Source of the DNA: Spirochaetota bacterium
GTDB taxonomy: Bacteria > Spirochaetota > Brevinematia > DTOW01
Direction: 5' to 3'
DNA length: 37,184 bases
Assembly: GCA_025061835.1 (NCBI GenBank)
Contig: JANXAC010000002.1
Coordinates: 1-37,184 of the forward strand
Under the pieces are notes generated by a model. It searched no databases. It was not told the DNA's origin and worked only from the letters and a program-made list of their open reading frames with translations. Shown here one piece after another: positions 1 through 8,948 of the stretch. Position numbers and translations under genes: made by a program. Within the stretch, counting starts at the first letter, position 1. The number at the start of each line of letters is the position of its first letter.

Positions 1-261
1 ATAAGGGTAGCTGTTGAGGAGGGGAAGGTGGGTATGGAGGAGGTTGTGAGGGCTGTGTATGAGGTAAGTGATGCTACAGGTAATTTGAATGATAGGTTTA
101 GTGAGGTGTATGGGGTGATGAGGGAGGCTGTTGAGGTGTTGAGGAGTGCAAGTGAGAGGTTGCCTTTGGTTGTTGAGAGTTTGAAGGTATTGGGTGAGGA
201 ACTGGATAAGTTTAAAGTAAAAGAAGTTAAACTCACAAAAGGGATAACATTAGTTGATTAG
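1..261 (+). CDS. C-terminal fragment of a coiled-coil protein, probably a methyl-accepting chemotaxis receptor
   Basis: The frame is open from base 1, so the gene begins outside the window; only about 86 C-terminal residues are visible. They are almost wholly helical and heptad-like, rich in V, E, L and R, and end with an L-E-E-L-D-K-F-K-V stretch. This resembles the distal helix of chemoreceptor signalling domains, which commonly finish with L...FKV. The conserved hairpin tip of a receptor lies outside the window, so the family call is an inference. Base use is odd: I count 80 G against 8 C in bases 1-180, with many GTG, TTG, GAG and AGG codons, unlike the AT-rich genes that follow. Internal GTG (28) and ATG (34) codons need not be starts. 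Any long coiled-coil protein is an alternative. Confidence 0.45.
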   Translation: MRVAVEEGKVGMEEVVRAVYEVSDATGNLNDRFSEVYGVMREAVEVLRSASERLPLVVESLKVLGEELDKFKVKEVKLTKGITLVD

Positions 262-334
262 GATTAATTTTTTACTACTTAAATGAGAGCAAACTTTTAG
301 GTATTGTTAAACATCTTTCAAAATTCAGGAGTGT

Positions 335-967
335 ATGATAAGATTTTTAATTATTGTTTTGACTTTGTTTATCTCAAATGTGGTTTTTCCTTCAATAACT
401 GCGGATGTTGCAATTAGAGAACTCAAGAATGCTTATAATTCAATCAAAACCTTTACAGGTTCTATAACGATAAAGATAGGTAACAAAACTTATACCGGAA
501 CCATAAAGTATAAAATGCCAAACAAGTTAAAGATAAATTTCTACCAACCTTCGCAGATTGACCTAATCAGTGATGGCAATTCTATGTGGATATTCATAAA
601 AGGTAACAATACCGTTATAAAACAACCTTTACTTCCTAAAAGAGGTGATAGAGTAATATATGTTTCGGAGATTATAAATCCTTACGATAAGTATAACAGT
701 GAGTACATAATAACTATGGATAAATATGATGATAAAACTTTTTCGTTTAATCTAAAACCAAAGCCAGATGTATTTACTACGTTCAGCAGTGCTAAGTTAG
801 TATCCTCAAGAAGGGGGCTTGTCTTATCAATAAGTGGAACTACCGTCACTAGAGAGCAACTCTCAATCAGTGTATCTTACAGTAGTGTAAATATTGAAAT
901 TGATGATAGGGAATTTTTCTTCTCACCGCCTGCAGACGCGCAGGTATTGACAGATATATTTCAGTAG
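335..967 (+). CDS. LolA-like periplasmic lipoprotein carrier protein
   Basis: This 210-residue protein begins with a hydrophobic signal peptide (about residues 1-23). The rest is a beta-rich domain resembling LolA/outer-membrane lipoprotein-sorting proteins: a short N-terminal helix (I-R-E-L-K-N-A-Y), then strands such as G-S-I-T-I-K-I and the S-D-G-N-S-M-W-I-F segment, which matches the 'DG..lW.y' strand typical of LolA. LolA carries lipoproteins from the inner to the outer membrane through the periplasm. The ATG is preceded by AGGA (327-330). pyrD starts 8 bases after its stop, so the two are probably co-transcribed although functionally unrelated. Family assignment rests on fold-like pattern and size, not on a catalytic motif. 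Confidence 0.6.
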   Translation: MIRFLIIVLTLFISNVVFPSITADVAIRELKNAYNSIKTFTGSITIKIGNKTYTGTIKYKMPNKLKINFYQPSQIDLISDGNSMWIFIKGNNTVIKQPLLPKRGDRVIYVSEIINPYDKYNSEYIITMDKYDDKTFSFNLKPKPDVFTTFSSAKLVSSRRGLVLSISGTTVTREQLSISVSYSSVNIEIDDREFFFSPPADAQVLTDIFQ

Positions 968-975
968 CGACTATT

Positions 976-1851
976 ATGCTAAACTTTTCACCTGTAGTTA
1001 GTGGTGTTAAGTTCAAAAATCCTATACTTCTTGCTTCTGGAACTGCCTCGTTTGGATTAGAACTTTCAAATATTTATGACTTATCAATACTTGGAGGAAT
1101 TGTTTTTAAGACGATAACACTACAGGAGAGAAAAGGTAATGAGCCACCTAGGATTGTTGAAACAATCGGTGGCATGCTTAACTCCATAGGTTTGGCAAAT
1201 CCAGGTATTAGAAAGTTTAAGGACGAAATACTTCCACAAGTTTTAAATATTGTTCAAACTAACATAGTTGTTAGCGTAGCAGGAATGAGTGTTGGTGAGT
1301 TTAGGGAAATTGTGGAAGAAGCTTCAACGATTGACGGTATCAGTTTTATTGAACTTAACCTTTCCTGTCCTAATGTGGAGAAGGGGGGAATTACTTTTGA
1401 CAGTAATGAAGATAATGTCAGGGAGGTTGTGAGATCTGTTAAGAAAGTGTCAAAGAAGCCTTTTTGGGTAAAATTAAGTCCTAATACTCCCAACATAGTT
1501 AACAATGCTTTGATTGCCCAATCAGAGGGAGCAGATGGTATAACCGCAATAAATACAATACTCGGTATGAAAATTGATATAAAGACTGGAAAACCTGTAT
1601 TCAAAAACATATTCGCCGGCTATTCAGGTCCTGCTATAAAGCCTATAGCCCTAAGACATGTCTATGAGATATGTAGAGCAGTTTCAATACCAGTTATAGG
1701 AGTTGGAGGAATTACATCATACGAAGATGTTCTAGAATTTATGTTTGCTGGAGCATCACTAGTCCAGATAGGGACTTCTAACTTCTTTGACCCGCTTCTT
1801 CCTGTAAGGATAGTTGAAAAGATTGAAGAAGCAAAGAGGAACCAAATCTAA
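976..1851 (+). CDS. pyrD: Dihydroorotate dehydrogenase, class 1B catalytic subunit
   Basis: This 291-residue FMN enzyme oxidises dihydroorotate to orotate in pyrimidine synthesis, in the cytoplasm. Diagnostic segments are the N-terminal N-P-I-L-L-A-S-G-T, the stretch G-M-L-N-S-I-G-L-A-N-P-G (about 66-77), N-L-S-C-P-N (128-133) with Cys131 as the expected catalytic base of class 1 enzymes, and the FMN phosphate-binding G-V-G-G-I near residue 245. The IGLANPG form and the length point to class 1B, which normally pairs with the iron-sulfur/FAD subunit PyrK to pass electrons to NAD+; no pyrK is in this window. The start follows the LolA-like gene by 8 bases with no clear ribosome-binding site, suggesting coupled translation. 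Confidence 0.93.
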   Translation: MLNFSPVVSGVKFKNPILLASGTASFGLELSNIYDLSILGGIVFKTITLQERKGNEPPRIVETIGGMLNSIGLANPGIRKFKDEILPQVLNIVQTNIVVSVAGMSVGEFREIVEEASTIDGISFIELNLSCPNVEKGGITFDSNEDNVREVVRSVKKVSKKPFWVKLSPNTPNIVNNALIAQSEGADGITAINTILGMKIDIKTGKPVFKNIFAGYSGPAIKPIALRHVYEICRAVSIPVIGVGGITSYEDVLEFMFAGASLVQIGTSNFFDPLLPVRIVEKIEEAKRNQI

Positions 1852-2036
1852 CACTATACAGTCTCAACAAACTTAATTTAAAGAATTTTACTTTTCGCAA
1901 CCTTTCAGAAATTTACCTTACTAGAGGTGTGAATTAGTGTATCTGTAAAGATGATTAGAAATTCTCCCTATTGTATGCAAAAGTATGTTAGTAAGAATTG
2001 AAGATAAACTTCTTTCAAGTAAGAATAGAGTCTAGC

Positions 2037-3449
2037 CTATACATTAATTATGACATTTTTTATCCTTGAGAAGACTTCTTTTTTTGCTGCTAGCCCTTGT
2101 TCATTTTCTGTCCATTTTCTACCTACTACGAATAAATATCTTACATCTCCAAATGAGTCTATAATTGGAAATATGATGATCTCAAAGAGATCATCTTTTA
2201 TTCTATCTCCAAGTTCATAAAGTTCCTTTATATTACCTTTTATTGATACTGCTTTATGGTTTGACAGAAATTTTTGCCAAACCTTGTCAGAAAAGTATAT
2301 AGCGAAGTCTTCTGTTTCAAAACCTTCAGATACAACCTGAATAAAACCATCCTCAACTCTTCTCATAAACATTACCTTGGATATTCTCAAAGTCTCCTTC
2401 AGGTATTCAAAAATTTCACTAACCGTAGCAACATTCCTCTCCGCTATTTCATCTCTGAAAGGAACAATATCGGTCTCAATAGTTTCATACTCGTGACTAC
2501 TTTCAACTTGAGGTAATTCTCTCACATCGTATGGAGTATTATATTCAATACTTCCAATATTAGTGCCAGAACTACCATACTCCTTAGCCAAATTTCCCTC
2601 TACCTCCGATAGAAAAGTATCTTTGACCTCTTCTAAAATCTGTGAATTCTTCTCACCTATCAGACTGACTATGAACCAGATTGTAATTATCAGAGCAAAA
2701 ACTAGTGAAAGAACTATTGTTAAAATATTAATTGCATCAAGACCAATACTATACCTGAAAAACAGTAGTTTAAGATTATGATTGTCTATCTTCTCCGTTA
2801 TCAGTGCTTTCTTTTCCAGTAGAGATGAGTTTTCGTATATAGACTCTTTTGTAAGTTTGTCTGGTGCATTTATGAGTATTAGATCCTGAACGAATTTGAG
2901 GTCTCTAGAGTCAAAGTATGATTGTTCAAAAAAATCCTTATACCAGCCTATCGCAACATACCCTCTTTCAACACCCCGCTGGTCGTAGATTCTCGTAACA
3001 GAGTAAATAACATCAAAATTTCCAAAGAAAGTAAAATCTTTTTTTTTCAGATACTTCTCCACGAGTCTAAATTCTCTAAAATCGCTATCAAAGTAATCTG
3101 ATGATATCAAGAACTTACCTTCCTTATTAACAAGTACTATCTTATACATGTTCTTTACGCTACTTCGTAATCTAGATAGGTAATTAATATACTCTCTTCT
3201 GTTACCACCGATTTCCGTTTGGAAGAATATTAAGCTAATGTTGGGGTCTTTTGAGATAGTTTCTGTTATTGATTTACAATTTGATAGTTTGTTATCAAAG
3301 TTTTTAACAATCTGGGAAAAAACAGACTTTATTCTAGACTCTATCCTTTTGCTAAATAAACCTGTATTGGTCAGAGCCATGTAGATAATCACTGAAGTAA
3401 TAGCATATGCTAAAACCAGTAATAACAACCTTAAAAATCCCTTTTTCAT
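2037..3449 (-). CDS. Two-transmembrane sensor protein with extracytoplasmic domain and C-terminal GAF-like domain
   Basis: The 470-residue product has a membrane helix at about residues 7-27, an extracytoplasmic region of about 210 residues, a second helix at about 238-264, a linker rich in acidic residues (about 270-335) and a C-terminal domain of about 135 residues. The extracytoplasmic part (K-I-V-L-V-N-K-E-G-K-F-L-I-S-S-D, then R-G-Y-V-A-I-G-W) looks like a Cache-type sensor. The C-terminal part resembles a GAF domain (F-E-I-I-I-F-P-I-I-D-S-F-G-D-V-R-Y-L-F-V-V-G). I see no HAMP, kinase, GGDEF or receptor signalling domain, so the output is unknown. It stands alone, divergent from recO. 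The architecture is visible; the domain names are inferences. Confidence 0.5.
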   Translation of the reverse strand: MKKGFLRLLLLVLAYAITSVIIYMALTNTGLFSKRIESRIKSVFSQIVKNFDNKLSNCKSITETISKDPNISLIFFQTEIGGNRREYINYLSRLRSSVKNMYKIVLVNKEGKFLISSDYFDSDFREFRLVEKYLKKKDFTFFGNFDVIYSVTRIYDQRGVERGYVAIGWYKDFFEQSYFDSRDLKFVQDLILINAPDKLTKESIYENSSLLEKKALITEKIDNHNLKLLFFRYSIGLDAINILTIVLSLVFALIITIWFIVSLIGEKNSQILEEVKDTFLSEVEGNLAKEYGSSGTNIGSIEYNTPYDVRELPQVESSHEYETIETDIVPFRDEIAERNVATVSEIFEYLKETLRISKVMFMRRVEDGFIQVVSEGFETEDFAIYFSDKVWQKFLSNHKAVSIKGNIKELYELGDRIKDDLFEIIIFPIIDSFGDVRYLFVVGRKWTENEQGLAAKKEVFSRIKNVIINV

Positions 3450-3560
3450 TACTCATCTACCTTATGTAGTTATTATACAATTATATTACACTATCTTTCC
3501 ACATCTTCGGAACAGTATAATTTATTATATATACATCTAGAGTTTATTTTAGAATTAGGT

Positions 3561-4223
3561 ATGTATCTGAAAAGATTTCAGAAAATAACAGGGATCGTTT
3601 TGGGAACCAAGGATATTGGAGATTTTGATAAGATTGTTGTTATCCTATCACCTGAGATTGGCAAGTCTAATCTAGCGCTTTATGGTGCCAACCGTTTCAA
3701 AAGTAGGTTTTCAAACATTGTGAATATGTGTAATGTTATAAGAGGTCTTGTAAGGTATTCCCCAAACCCAGAGAAAATTCCATCACTTCAAGAAGCCGAA
3801 ATGGTTAAAAACTTCTTTGATCATCTAAAAATTAAAACATCCAAGTTATACTATTCAATCCTAATATCTGAAGTGAGCAATCTAGTTATACCCTACGAGG
3901 TATTTGACGAGGATTTATATAACCTTTTGGTTATGTCATTGAATGCTCTTGTGAATTCTGATAGTGATGAAGAAGATTTTATTGTTGTGTCAAAGTTTCT
4001 AATCTCACTACTGAAAATACAAGGTGTTTTGCCTTACATAAAGAACGAAAACATAGGTGATAGAACTAAAGTATTTATAATATCAATCCTAAAAGGTAAT
4101 GATAACATTAAGACCGACAGGAATATCAAATACGAGTTTCTAAAATGGTTTCTAGGCAAACTATCAGTTATTACAGGTGGTAAGGAAGTTATTTCGATTC
4201 ATCTTGTAAAGGAAATTATTTAA
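3561..4223 (+). CDS. recO: DNA repair protein RecO
   Basis: The 220-residue protein matches RecO, which helps load RecA on SSB-coated single-stranded DNA (RecFOR pathway). The N-terminal OB-fold reads T-G-I-V-L-G-T-K-D-I-G-D-F-D-K-I-V-V-I-L-S, followed by G-K-S-N-L-A-L-Y-G-A-N-R-F-K-S-R-F, the usual 'Gk..avakGarr.kSrf' pattern. The C-terminal helical part includes L-L-K-I-Q-G-V-L-P-Y. The four-cysteine zinc motif found in many RecO proteins is absent (only one Cys overall), as in several other lineages. It is convergent with the next gene: the stop codons are 6 bases apart with no terminator between them. Confidence 0.75.
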   Translation: MYLKRFQKITGIVLGTKDIGDFDKIVVILSPEIGKSNLALYGANRFKSRFSNIVNMCNVIRGLVRYSPNPEKIPSLQEAEMVKNFFDHLKIKTSKLYYSILISEVSNLVIPYEVFDEDLYNLLVMSLNALVNSDSDEEDFIVVSKFLISLLKIQGVLPYIKNENIGDRTKVFIISILKGNDNIKTDRNIKYEFLKWFLGKLSVITGGKEVISIHLVKEII

Positions 4224-4229
4224 ATAATA

Positions 4230-4817
4230 TTAGAAAGATATACTTGTTATCTTGAGTGCCAAACCTGCAAATTTAGAGTTACCACCTATTTGTATAACCA
4301 GATCTTCTATATAGAATGAAAAAGCTAGAACCCAATATACACCAAAGCCAAAGTTTCTTCCAAAATACAGATCAGGTCCTACACCAAATGAGATAGAAAG
4401 AGGTATCTTCTCTTTTCTCAAGTCAAATGAAAATAAACCATAAGCACCAAAATCAAGCCAAAATACTGTTTCTCTAGGTATGAATACTATGTCTGCTCCA
4501 ACGAGAGGAGAGATTGCTATCGTAAAGAAAGATTGTGAGTAGATAGAAATAGGTAAATCTACTTGAAACCCAATCCCAAAAGATCTATCATATCTAACAT
4601 CAGTATATGTGTAGTATCCACCTATGCCTCCAAACCTAATCCAAGGATATAAGTCAATATTCTGGCTTATCTTTCTTTCAAAACCTACTTCAAAACCAAA
4701 ACCACCAAAAGCATATCCTATTCCTACCTCAAGTCCCTTGTTGTATATCGCCTCCTTAAAGCCAAATGTACTAGTGGTAAGTATTAGTAAAACCAAAATG
4801 TAAATAACCTTTCTCAT
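4230..4817 (-). CDS. Small outer-membrane beta-barrel-like protein
   Basis: I place the start at 4817, not at the upstream in-frame ATG at 4835, because GGAGG sits 5 bases before the inner ATG. The 195-residue product then opens with a clean signal peptide (M-R-K-V-I-Y-I-L-V-L-L-I-L-T-T-S-T-F-G). The mature part is made of alternating Gly- and aromatic-rich strands (V-G-I-G-Y-A-F-G-G-F-G-F-E-V, W-I-R-F-G-G-I-G-G-Y-Y, F-G-V-G-P-D-L-Y-F-G-R) and ends near a hydrophobic strand, as 8-stranded outer-membrane barrels do. No specific family or ligand is recognised. It supports a diderm envelope. Confidence 0.55.
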   Translation of the reverse strand: MRKVIYILVLLILTTSTFGFKEAIYNKGLEVGIGYAFGGFGFEVGFERKISQNIDLYPWIRFGGIGGYYTYTDVRYDRSFGIGFQVDLPISIYSQSFFTIAISPLVGADIVFIPRETVFWLDFGAYGLFSFDLRKEKIPLSISFGVGPDLYFGRNFGFGVYWVLAFSFYIEDLVIQIGGNSKFAGLALKITSISF

Positions 4818-4927
4818 AGTATCCTCCAAGCACATCAGAATTTTATATAAAAAATTAGAAATCTTTCATCTTAAGTTTAGTTTAGACTAATTTGAAAAGC
4901 ACTGGATATTTTCAAAATAATTCTTTT

Positions 4928-5428
4928 ATGAATGTTTTGGATATTATACTTCTTTCACTCACCCTAATAGGTATAATATGGGGTGCTAGAAAAGGTTTTA
5001 TAGGTATATTAGTCTTGGTGATAGGTATAGTTGCTACAATAATCCTGATAGATGCTTTTGGAACACCTCTGTCGTCGTTTTTTGAATACGTTGGTGTTGG
5101 AAAAGATATATCTTATGCGGTTTCAGTCTTAACCATTATGGTTGTATCTCTAATTGTGTTTTTCATAATTTATCTATTGCTCAAGAACCTGATAGACTTA
5201 TTTAGAGTAGGAATAATAAACAGGATACTAGGTGCCTTGCTTGGTGGTTGGGTTCTTTTCATTCTGTTTGGATCGTTTCTCTTCTTCTTCTCAAAAATAC
5301 CTTTTCTTGGCTTTAGGAAATACATTGATACTTCATTGGTTGCAAAGTATTCCTATGAGCATTCAAAAAGCATAATGTCTCTTTCAGGGGCAGAGGAGAA
5401 AGTTGAAAAAGTTATAGAGGGGCAGTAG
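4928..5428 (+). CDS. cvpA: CvpA-family membrane protein
   Basis: From the ATG at 4928 the protein has 166 residues; an in-frame TTG at 4892 would add 12 poorly supported residues. Four hydrophobic helices are visible, and the N-terminus (M-N-V-L-D-I-I-L-L-S-L-T-L-I-G-I-I-W-G-A) followed by R-K-G-F-I-G matches CvpA ('DiiilviLlisailGyrrGf'). R-I-L-G-A-L-L-G-G-W is the conserved 'R.lGallGl..G' segment. CvpA is an inner-membrane protein of uncertain function, named for colicin V production and linked to envelope stress tolerance. It leads a tight operon: gatC starts 1 base after its stop. Confidence 0.72.
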   Translation: MNVLDIILLSLTLIGIIWGARKGFIGILVLVIGIVATIILIDAFGTPLSSFFEYVGVGKDISYAVSVLTIMVVSLIVFFIIYLLLKNLIDLFRVGIINRILGALLGGWVLFILFGSFLFFFSKIPFLGFRKYIDTSLVAKYSYEHSKSIMSLSGAEEKVEKVIEGQ

Positions 5429-5429
5429 T

Positions 5430-5714
5430 ATGACAAAGGATATTGTTAAGAAAGTTGCTGAACTTTCAAGACTGAGATTTTCCGAAGAAGAACTAGAAAA
5501 ATTCACGGAAGAATTCTCAAACATAGTCTCATTTGTTGAAATGATCAACGAACTAGACACATCAGGTGTAGAACCTTCACCCTACCCTATAAACATCATA
5601 AATGAACCAAGAGAGGATATAGTTGTAGAGAGTGGTAAAGTTGAGGATATGCTGAAAAACTCTCCTAAACGAAAAAGTGAATTCATCGTAGTTCCAAAAG
5701 TAATAGAGAAGTAA
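5430..5714 (+). CDS. gatC: Asp-tRNA(Asn)/Glu-tRNA(Gln) amidotransferase subunit C
   Basis: The 94-residue protein is full-length GatC. Visible hallmarks are V-A-E-L-S-R-L-R-F-S-E-E-E-L at the N-terminus, I-V-S-F-V-E-M-I-N-E-L-D-T-S-G-V-E-P in the middle, and the R-E-D segment (about 61-63) that usually reads 'lReD'. GatC stabilises the GatA-GatB complex that converts Glu-tRNA(Gln) and Asp-tRNA(Asn) to Gln-tRNA and Asn-tRNA. gatA and gatB are not in the window. It lies between cvpA (1-base gap) and plsY (9-base gap), so translation is probably coupled to cvpA; no separate ribosome-binding site is obvious. Confidence 0.9.
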   Translation: MTKDIVKKVAELSRLRFSEEELEKFTEEFSNIVSFVEMINELDTSGVEPSPYPINIINEPREDIVVESGKVEDMLKNSPKRKSEFIVVPKVIEK

Positions 5715-5723
5715 GGAGTTTAT

Positions 5724-6347
5724 ATGATCTGGGATATAGTTTTTATAATTTCCTCTTTCTTGATTGGTAGTATTCCATTCGGTAAAATAGTTGCCTCGCT
5801 TAAGGGGGTTGATATAACTAAAGAAGGTAGCGGGAATATTGGTGCTACGAATGTTTTTAGAGTTGTAGGCAAGGGATGGGGTATCTTGGTTCTTGTTCTT
5901 GATGCTCTCAAAGGTGCTATACCTACTTTAGCCTCTTCCTATATCTACCATTCAAAACTTTTAAACTTCTTTTTACCTGAAGCGTATGTATTCATAGGGA
6001 TTGCTTCTATACTTGGGCATATATTCTCTCCTTTTGTCGGCTTCAAAGGAGGAAAGGGAGTTGCCACTTCGCTCGGGGTCTTTGCTGTTCTCACACCAGT
6101 TGGCGTGCTTATAGGTGCAGTCGTTTTCGGGATATTCATAGCGATATTCAGGATCGTATCTATAAGTTCAATCGCTTCAACTATCGCCGTCTTTTCATTC
6201 CTACTAGTCTATCATATTTTAAATAACAGTATAGCGAACAACTATGTTCTGATTGCTTCAGCATTCGTTGTGATGGTATTCATAATAATAAAGCATTCAT
6301 CAAACATAAAGAGGCTTTTGAAAGGTGAGGAGAAAAAAATAATATGA
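5724..6347 (+). CDS. plsY: Acyl-phosphate:glycerol-3-phosphate acyltransferase PlsY
   Basis: This 207-residue polytopic inner-membrane enzyme transfers the acyl group from acyl-phosphate to glycerol-3-phosphate, the first step of phospholipid synthesis. The three PlsY motifs are present: G-S-I-P-F-G near residue 15, G-S-G-N-I-G-A-T-N (35-43), and G-H-I-F-S-P-F through [10 protein letters not shown] (98-116). AAGGAG precedes the ATG by a few bases. It overlaps panC by 4 bases (ATGA), which implies translational coupling. Confidence 0.93.
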   Translation: MIWDIVFIISSFLIGSIPFGKIVASLKGVDITKEGSGNIGATNVFRVVGKGWGILVLVLDALKGAIPTLASSYIYHSKLLNFFLPEAYVFIGIASILGHIFSPFVGFKGGKGVATSLGVFAVLTPVGVLIGAVVFGIFIAIFRIVSISSIASTIAVFSFLLVYHILNNSIANNYVLIASAFVVMVFIIIKHSSNIKRLLKGEEKKII

Positions 6348-7192
6348 GGGTTATTCAAAAGCCTTCTGAAATACAGAGAGAAATGTTAAACATCAAGAAG
6401 TCTGGTAAATCCATCGGATTTGTTCCTACGATGGGTGCTTTACACGAAGGACACTTATCCCTTGTTAGAAGATCCAAGTCAGAGAACGATGTAACTGTCG
6501 TGAGTATATTTGTAAATCCAAAGCAATTTGGTCCGAAGGAAGACTTTAATAAGTATCCAAGAAACTTTGAGAGAGATAAAGAATTACTAGACAAGGAAGG
6601 TGTTGATTATATATTCCATCCTTCCGTTGAGGATATGTATCCAGAAGGTTATGAAACCTATGTGGATTTGGAGAGACTACCTAATCACCTATGCGGGTTG
6701 TCAAGACCGGGACATTTTAGAGGTGTTGCGACAGTTGTGGCAAAACTTTTCAACATCGTTCAACCTGATAGAGCATACTTTGGTCAGAAAGACTATCAGC
6801 AGGCAAAAATAATAAAAAGAATGGTTGAAGACCTTAACTTTCCTATAGAGATTGTAGTTATGCCGATCGTCAGAGAAGAAGACGGACTTGCTATGAGTTC
6901 AAGGAATACTTACCTATCCCCTGAGGAACGAAAGAATGCTAGTATCCTATACAAATCACTTCAAAAAGCAAAAGATCTTATACTATCTGGTGAGAAAGAT
7001 GTTAGTAAGATAAAGAATGAGATGGTTAAGATGATATCTTCAATTGAGTCTAGAATTGACTACATTGAAATAGTTGAACCAGAAACACTTGAGAAAATTG
7101 ACAGAATTCCAGAAAAAGGAACTGTGGTGATTGCCCTAGCCGTCTATATAGGTAATGCTAGATTGATTGACAACGATATTGTTCATATTTGA
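6344..7192 (+). CDS. panC: Pantothenate synthetase (pantoate-beta-alanine ligase)
   Basis: The 282-residue enzyme joins pantoate and beta-alanine with ATP, a step towards coenzyme A. The nucleotidyltransferase HxGH-type motif is [10 protein letters not shown] (residues 28-37, His34 and His37). Further matches are [34 protein letters not shown] (pantoate binding) and M-S-S-R-N-T-Y-L (KMSKS-like). It ends the cvpA-gatC-plsY-panC operon; a small hairpin follows the stop at once. panB and panD are not nearby. Confidence 0.95.
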   Translation: MRVIQKPSEIQREMLNIKKSGKSIGFVPTMGALHEGHLSLVRRSKSENDVTVVSIFVNPKQFGPKEDFNKYPRNFERDKELLDKEGVDYIFHPSVEDMYPEGYETYVDLERLPNHLCGLSRPGHFRGVATVVAKLFNIVQPDRAYFGQKDYQQAKIIKRMVEDLNFPIEIVVMPIVREEDGLAMSSRNTYLSPEERKNASILYKSLQKAKDLILSGEKDVSKIKNEMVKMISSIESRIDYIEIVEPETLEKIDRIPEKGTVVIALAVYIGNARLIDNDIVHI

Positions 7193-7211
7193 AATCCATA
7201 CCTTATGGATT
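7193..7211 (+). terminator. Weak hairpin directly after panC
   Basis: An 8-bp perfect stem (AATCCATA / TATGGATT) with a 3-base loop begins at the base after the panC stop codon. It is AT-rich and has no following run of T, so it may protect the 3' end of the mRNA or be a weak terminator rather than a classical intrinsic one. The rest of the gap to 7367 shows nothing I can assign. Confidence 0.3.
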
Positions 7212-7367
7212 GAATGCTTTATAGTGTTCATTACTCTCAAAATCTAACTTCATACCATCTTCTAGATACTTCTTTAGAAGGATGGACATTTGTCTCAAAT
7301 TAGAGGTTAAGAAGGGATGAGAAAACCTTGAACTTGCTGCAAATTTTATACTTCTATTTGGAAGTTT

Positions 7368-7397
7368 TTGTAAGAAGCAAGTAGATTTTATTATGAT
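7368..7397 (+). promoter_or_regulatory. Sigma-70 type promoter of the M16 peptidase gene
   Basis: TTGTAA (7368-7373), an 18-base spacer and TATGAT (7392-7397) form a reasonable promoter. The -10 ends only 8 bases before the ATG at 7406, so the transcript would be leaderless or almost so, which agrees with the absence of a ribosome-binding site. Confidence 0.4.
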
Positions 7398-7405
7398 TTT
7401 AATAT

Positions 7406-8731
7406 ATGTTTGTGAGGTTTTGTCTTTTGATTTTAGTTTTATTTCTTACCGATTTGTCTTATGGGGAGATGGTTATGGGGTTGGATATTGAAGAGTTTTA
7501 TCTTGACAATGGTCTTAAGGTTGTGCTGGTTGATAGAGATATTCTACCCATCGTGTCAATACAAGTATGGTATAGAGTTGGAGCGATTGACGAGGTTGAT
7601 GGGAAATCAGGTATAGCACACTTTCTTGAACATATGGCTTTCAAAGGAACGAAAAATCTAAAACCGGGAGAGTTTTCAAAAACCATACGAGCTCTAGGTG
7701 GTAGTGATAACGCTGCGACTTCGTGGGATTACACGATGTATTTTGCTGATATTCCTTCAGAACACACTCTAAAAGTTCTAAAGATGATAAAAGAAATAAT
7801 GTTTGACATCGTAATTGATGAGAAGGAATTTAACAGTGAGAAGAGAGTTATACTGGAAGAGAGAAGGATGAGGTATGAGGATAATCCTTTTGGGCAGTTC
7901 TTTGAAGACTTCATCTACAACTCGTTTAAGAAGATAAATTACAGAAGACCTATAATCGGCTGGGAGGAAGATATAAAGAAACTTACTCCTAAAGACCTTT
8001 TGGATTTCTACAACGCCTACTACTCGCCTAAGAACGCTATACTGGTCGTAGTCGGTAATATAGACAAAAGTAGTTTGAAAAAGGAGATAATCAGTATATT
8101 CAATGAGACATCTAAAAACCCTTATCAGGTTGAGAGTAAAGTTGTAAATGTATCTGAATTTAACAGTGGTAAGGTGGAATTTAAGACAACAAGGAAGGAT
8201 GCTAATTCAAAGGCCGTGATAGTTGGTTTCAGAACACCATCGTATAGAATGTCTCCGAAGGAAGTAGCCACGATTGAGGTATTATCATACCTTCTGTCTG
8301 ATGGCAGGGCTGCAAGATTGTATCAGGATCTGGTTGTGAATAAGAAACTAGCTTCGTCAGTAGATGGGAGTGTTATGGTTGGTAAGTATCCGTTTTTAGC
8401 ATACTTTTTTGCTATCGCAAACCCAGGTGTTGAATTATCAAAGTTGAGGGAAGAACTAATGTCTAGCATTTACTCGCTTACAAATAGACAATTTACATCT
8501 CAAGAACTAGAAATAGTGAAAAGGAAAATAAAGGCAGACAGAGTGTTTGACTTTGAAAAAAATCATGGTATAGCAGGTTCAATAGGTTGGAGCGAAGTAG
8601 TTCTCGGAAACTACAAGGAACTTGATAGATTTATGAGCATAATTGAAGAAGTTAGTCTTGATGATGTGAGCCAAGCTTTTAGAAAATACTTCGTTGATGA
8701 AAATATGATCGTTGGTGTACTTGAGAACTGA
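7406..8731 (+). CDS. Secreted or periplasmic M16 family zinc peptidase
   Basis: The 441-residue protein starts with a signal peptide (about residues 1-20). It carries the inverted zinc motif of M16 (pitrilysin/insulinase) peptidases: H-F-L-E-H at 72-76, with the third ligand Glu in V-I-L-E-E-R-R-M-R near residue 152. The C-terminal inactive-type M16 domain follows from about residue 200 (A-I-L-V-V-V-G-N-I-D). One active plus one inactive domain in about 440 residues is the short bacterial arrangement, which dimerises or pairs with a partner. Substrates are unknown; periplasmic peptide clean-up is likely. No ribosome-binding site is seen before the ATG. It ends convergent to the hydrolase gene at 8949. 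Confidence 0.88.
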   Translation: MFVRFCLLILVLFLTDLSYGEMVMGLDIEEFYLDNGLKVVLVDRDILPIVSIQVWYRVGAIDEVDGKSGIAHFLEHMAFKGTKNLKPGEFSKTIRALGGSDNAATSWDYTMYFADIPSEHTLKVLKMIKEIMFDIVIDEKEFNSEKRVILEERRMRYEDNPFGQFFEDFIYNSFKKINYRRPIIGWEEDIKKLTPKDLLDFYNAYYSPKNAILVVVGNIDKSSLKKEIISIFNETSKNPYQVESKVVNVSEFNSGKVEFKTTRKDANSKAVIVGFRTPSYRMSPKEVATIEVLSYLLSDGRAARLYQDLVVNKKLASSVDGSVMVGKYPFLAYFFAIANPGVELSKLREELMSSIYSLTNRQFTSQELEIVKRKIKADRVFDFEKNHGIAGSIGWSEVVLGNYKELDRFMSIIEEVSLDDVSQAFRKYFVDENMIVGVLEN

Positions 8732-8948
8732 AGTTATTAAAGATTCTGTTTTGTTCTCTTAGTGATGTTAAGATCAGTGGTGGATATGGTTAATGTCTAA
8801 TGTTGTATTAGTAGTAATTTGTAGTTAGGTTCATAGTTTTAATTTTCTACAAAATTATAGATGACACCGTATTAAGTTTTGATCTAGTTGAGCCTATGAT
8901 TTTAAGTATGTGTAAAGAGCAAAGATGAGAATATTTACTAACTTTGAC

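Noticed and set aside
7342-7360. AATTTTATACTTCTATTTG upstream of the M16 gene resembles the 17-bp box
   Set aside because: It has an inserted base and changed core, and it lies 7 bases, not 16-18, before the likely -35.
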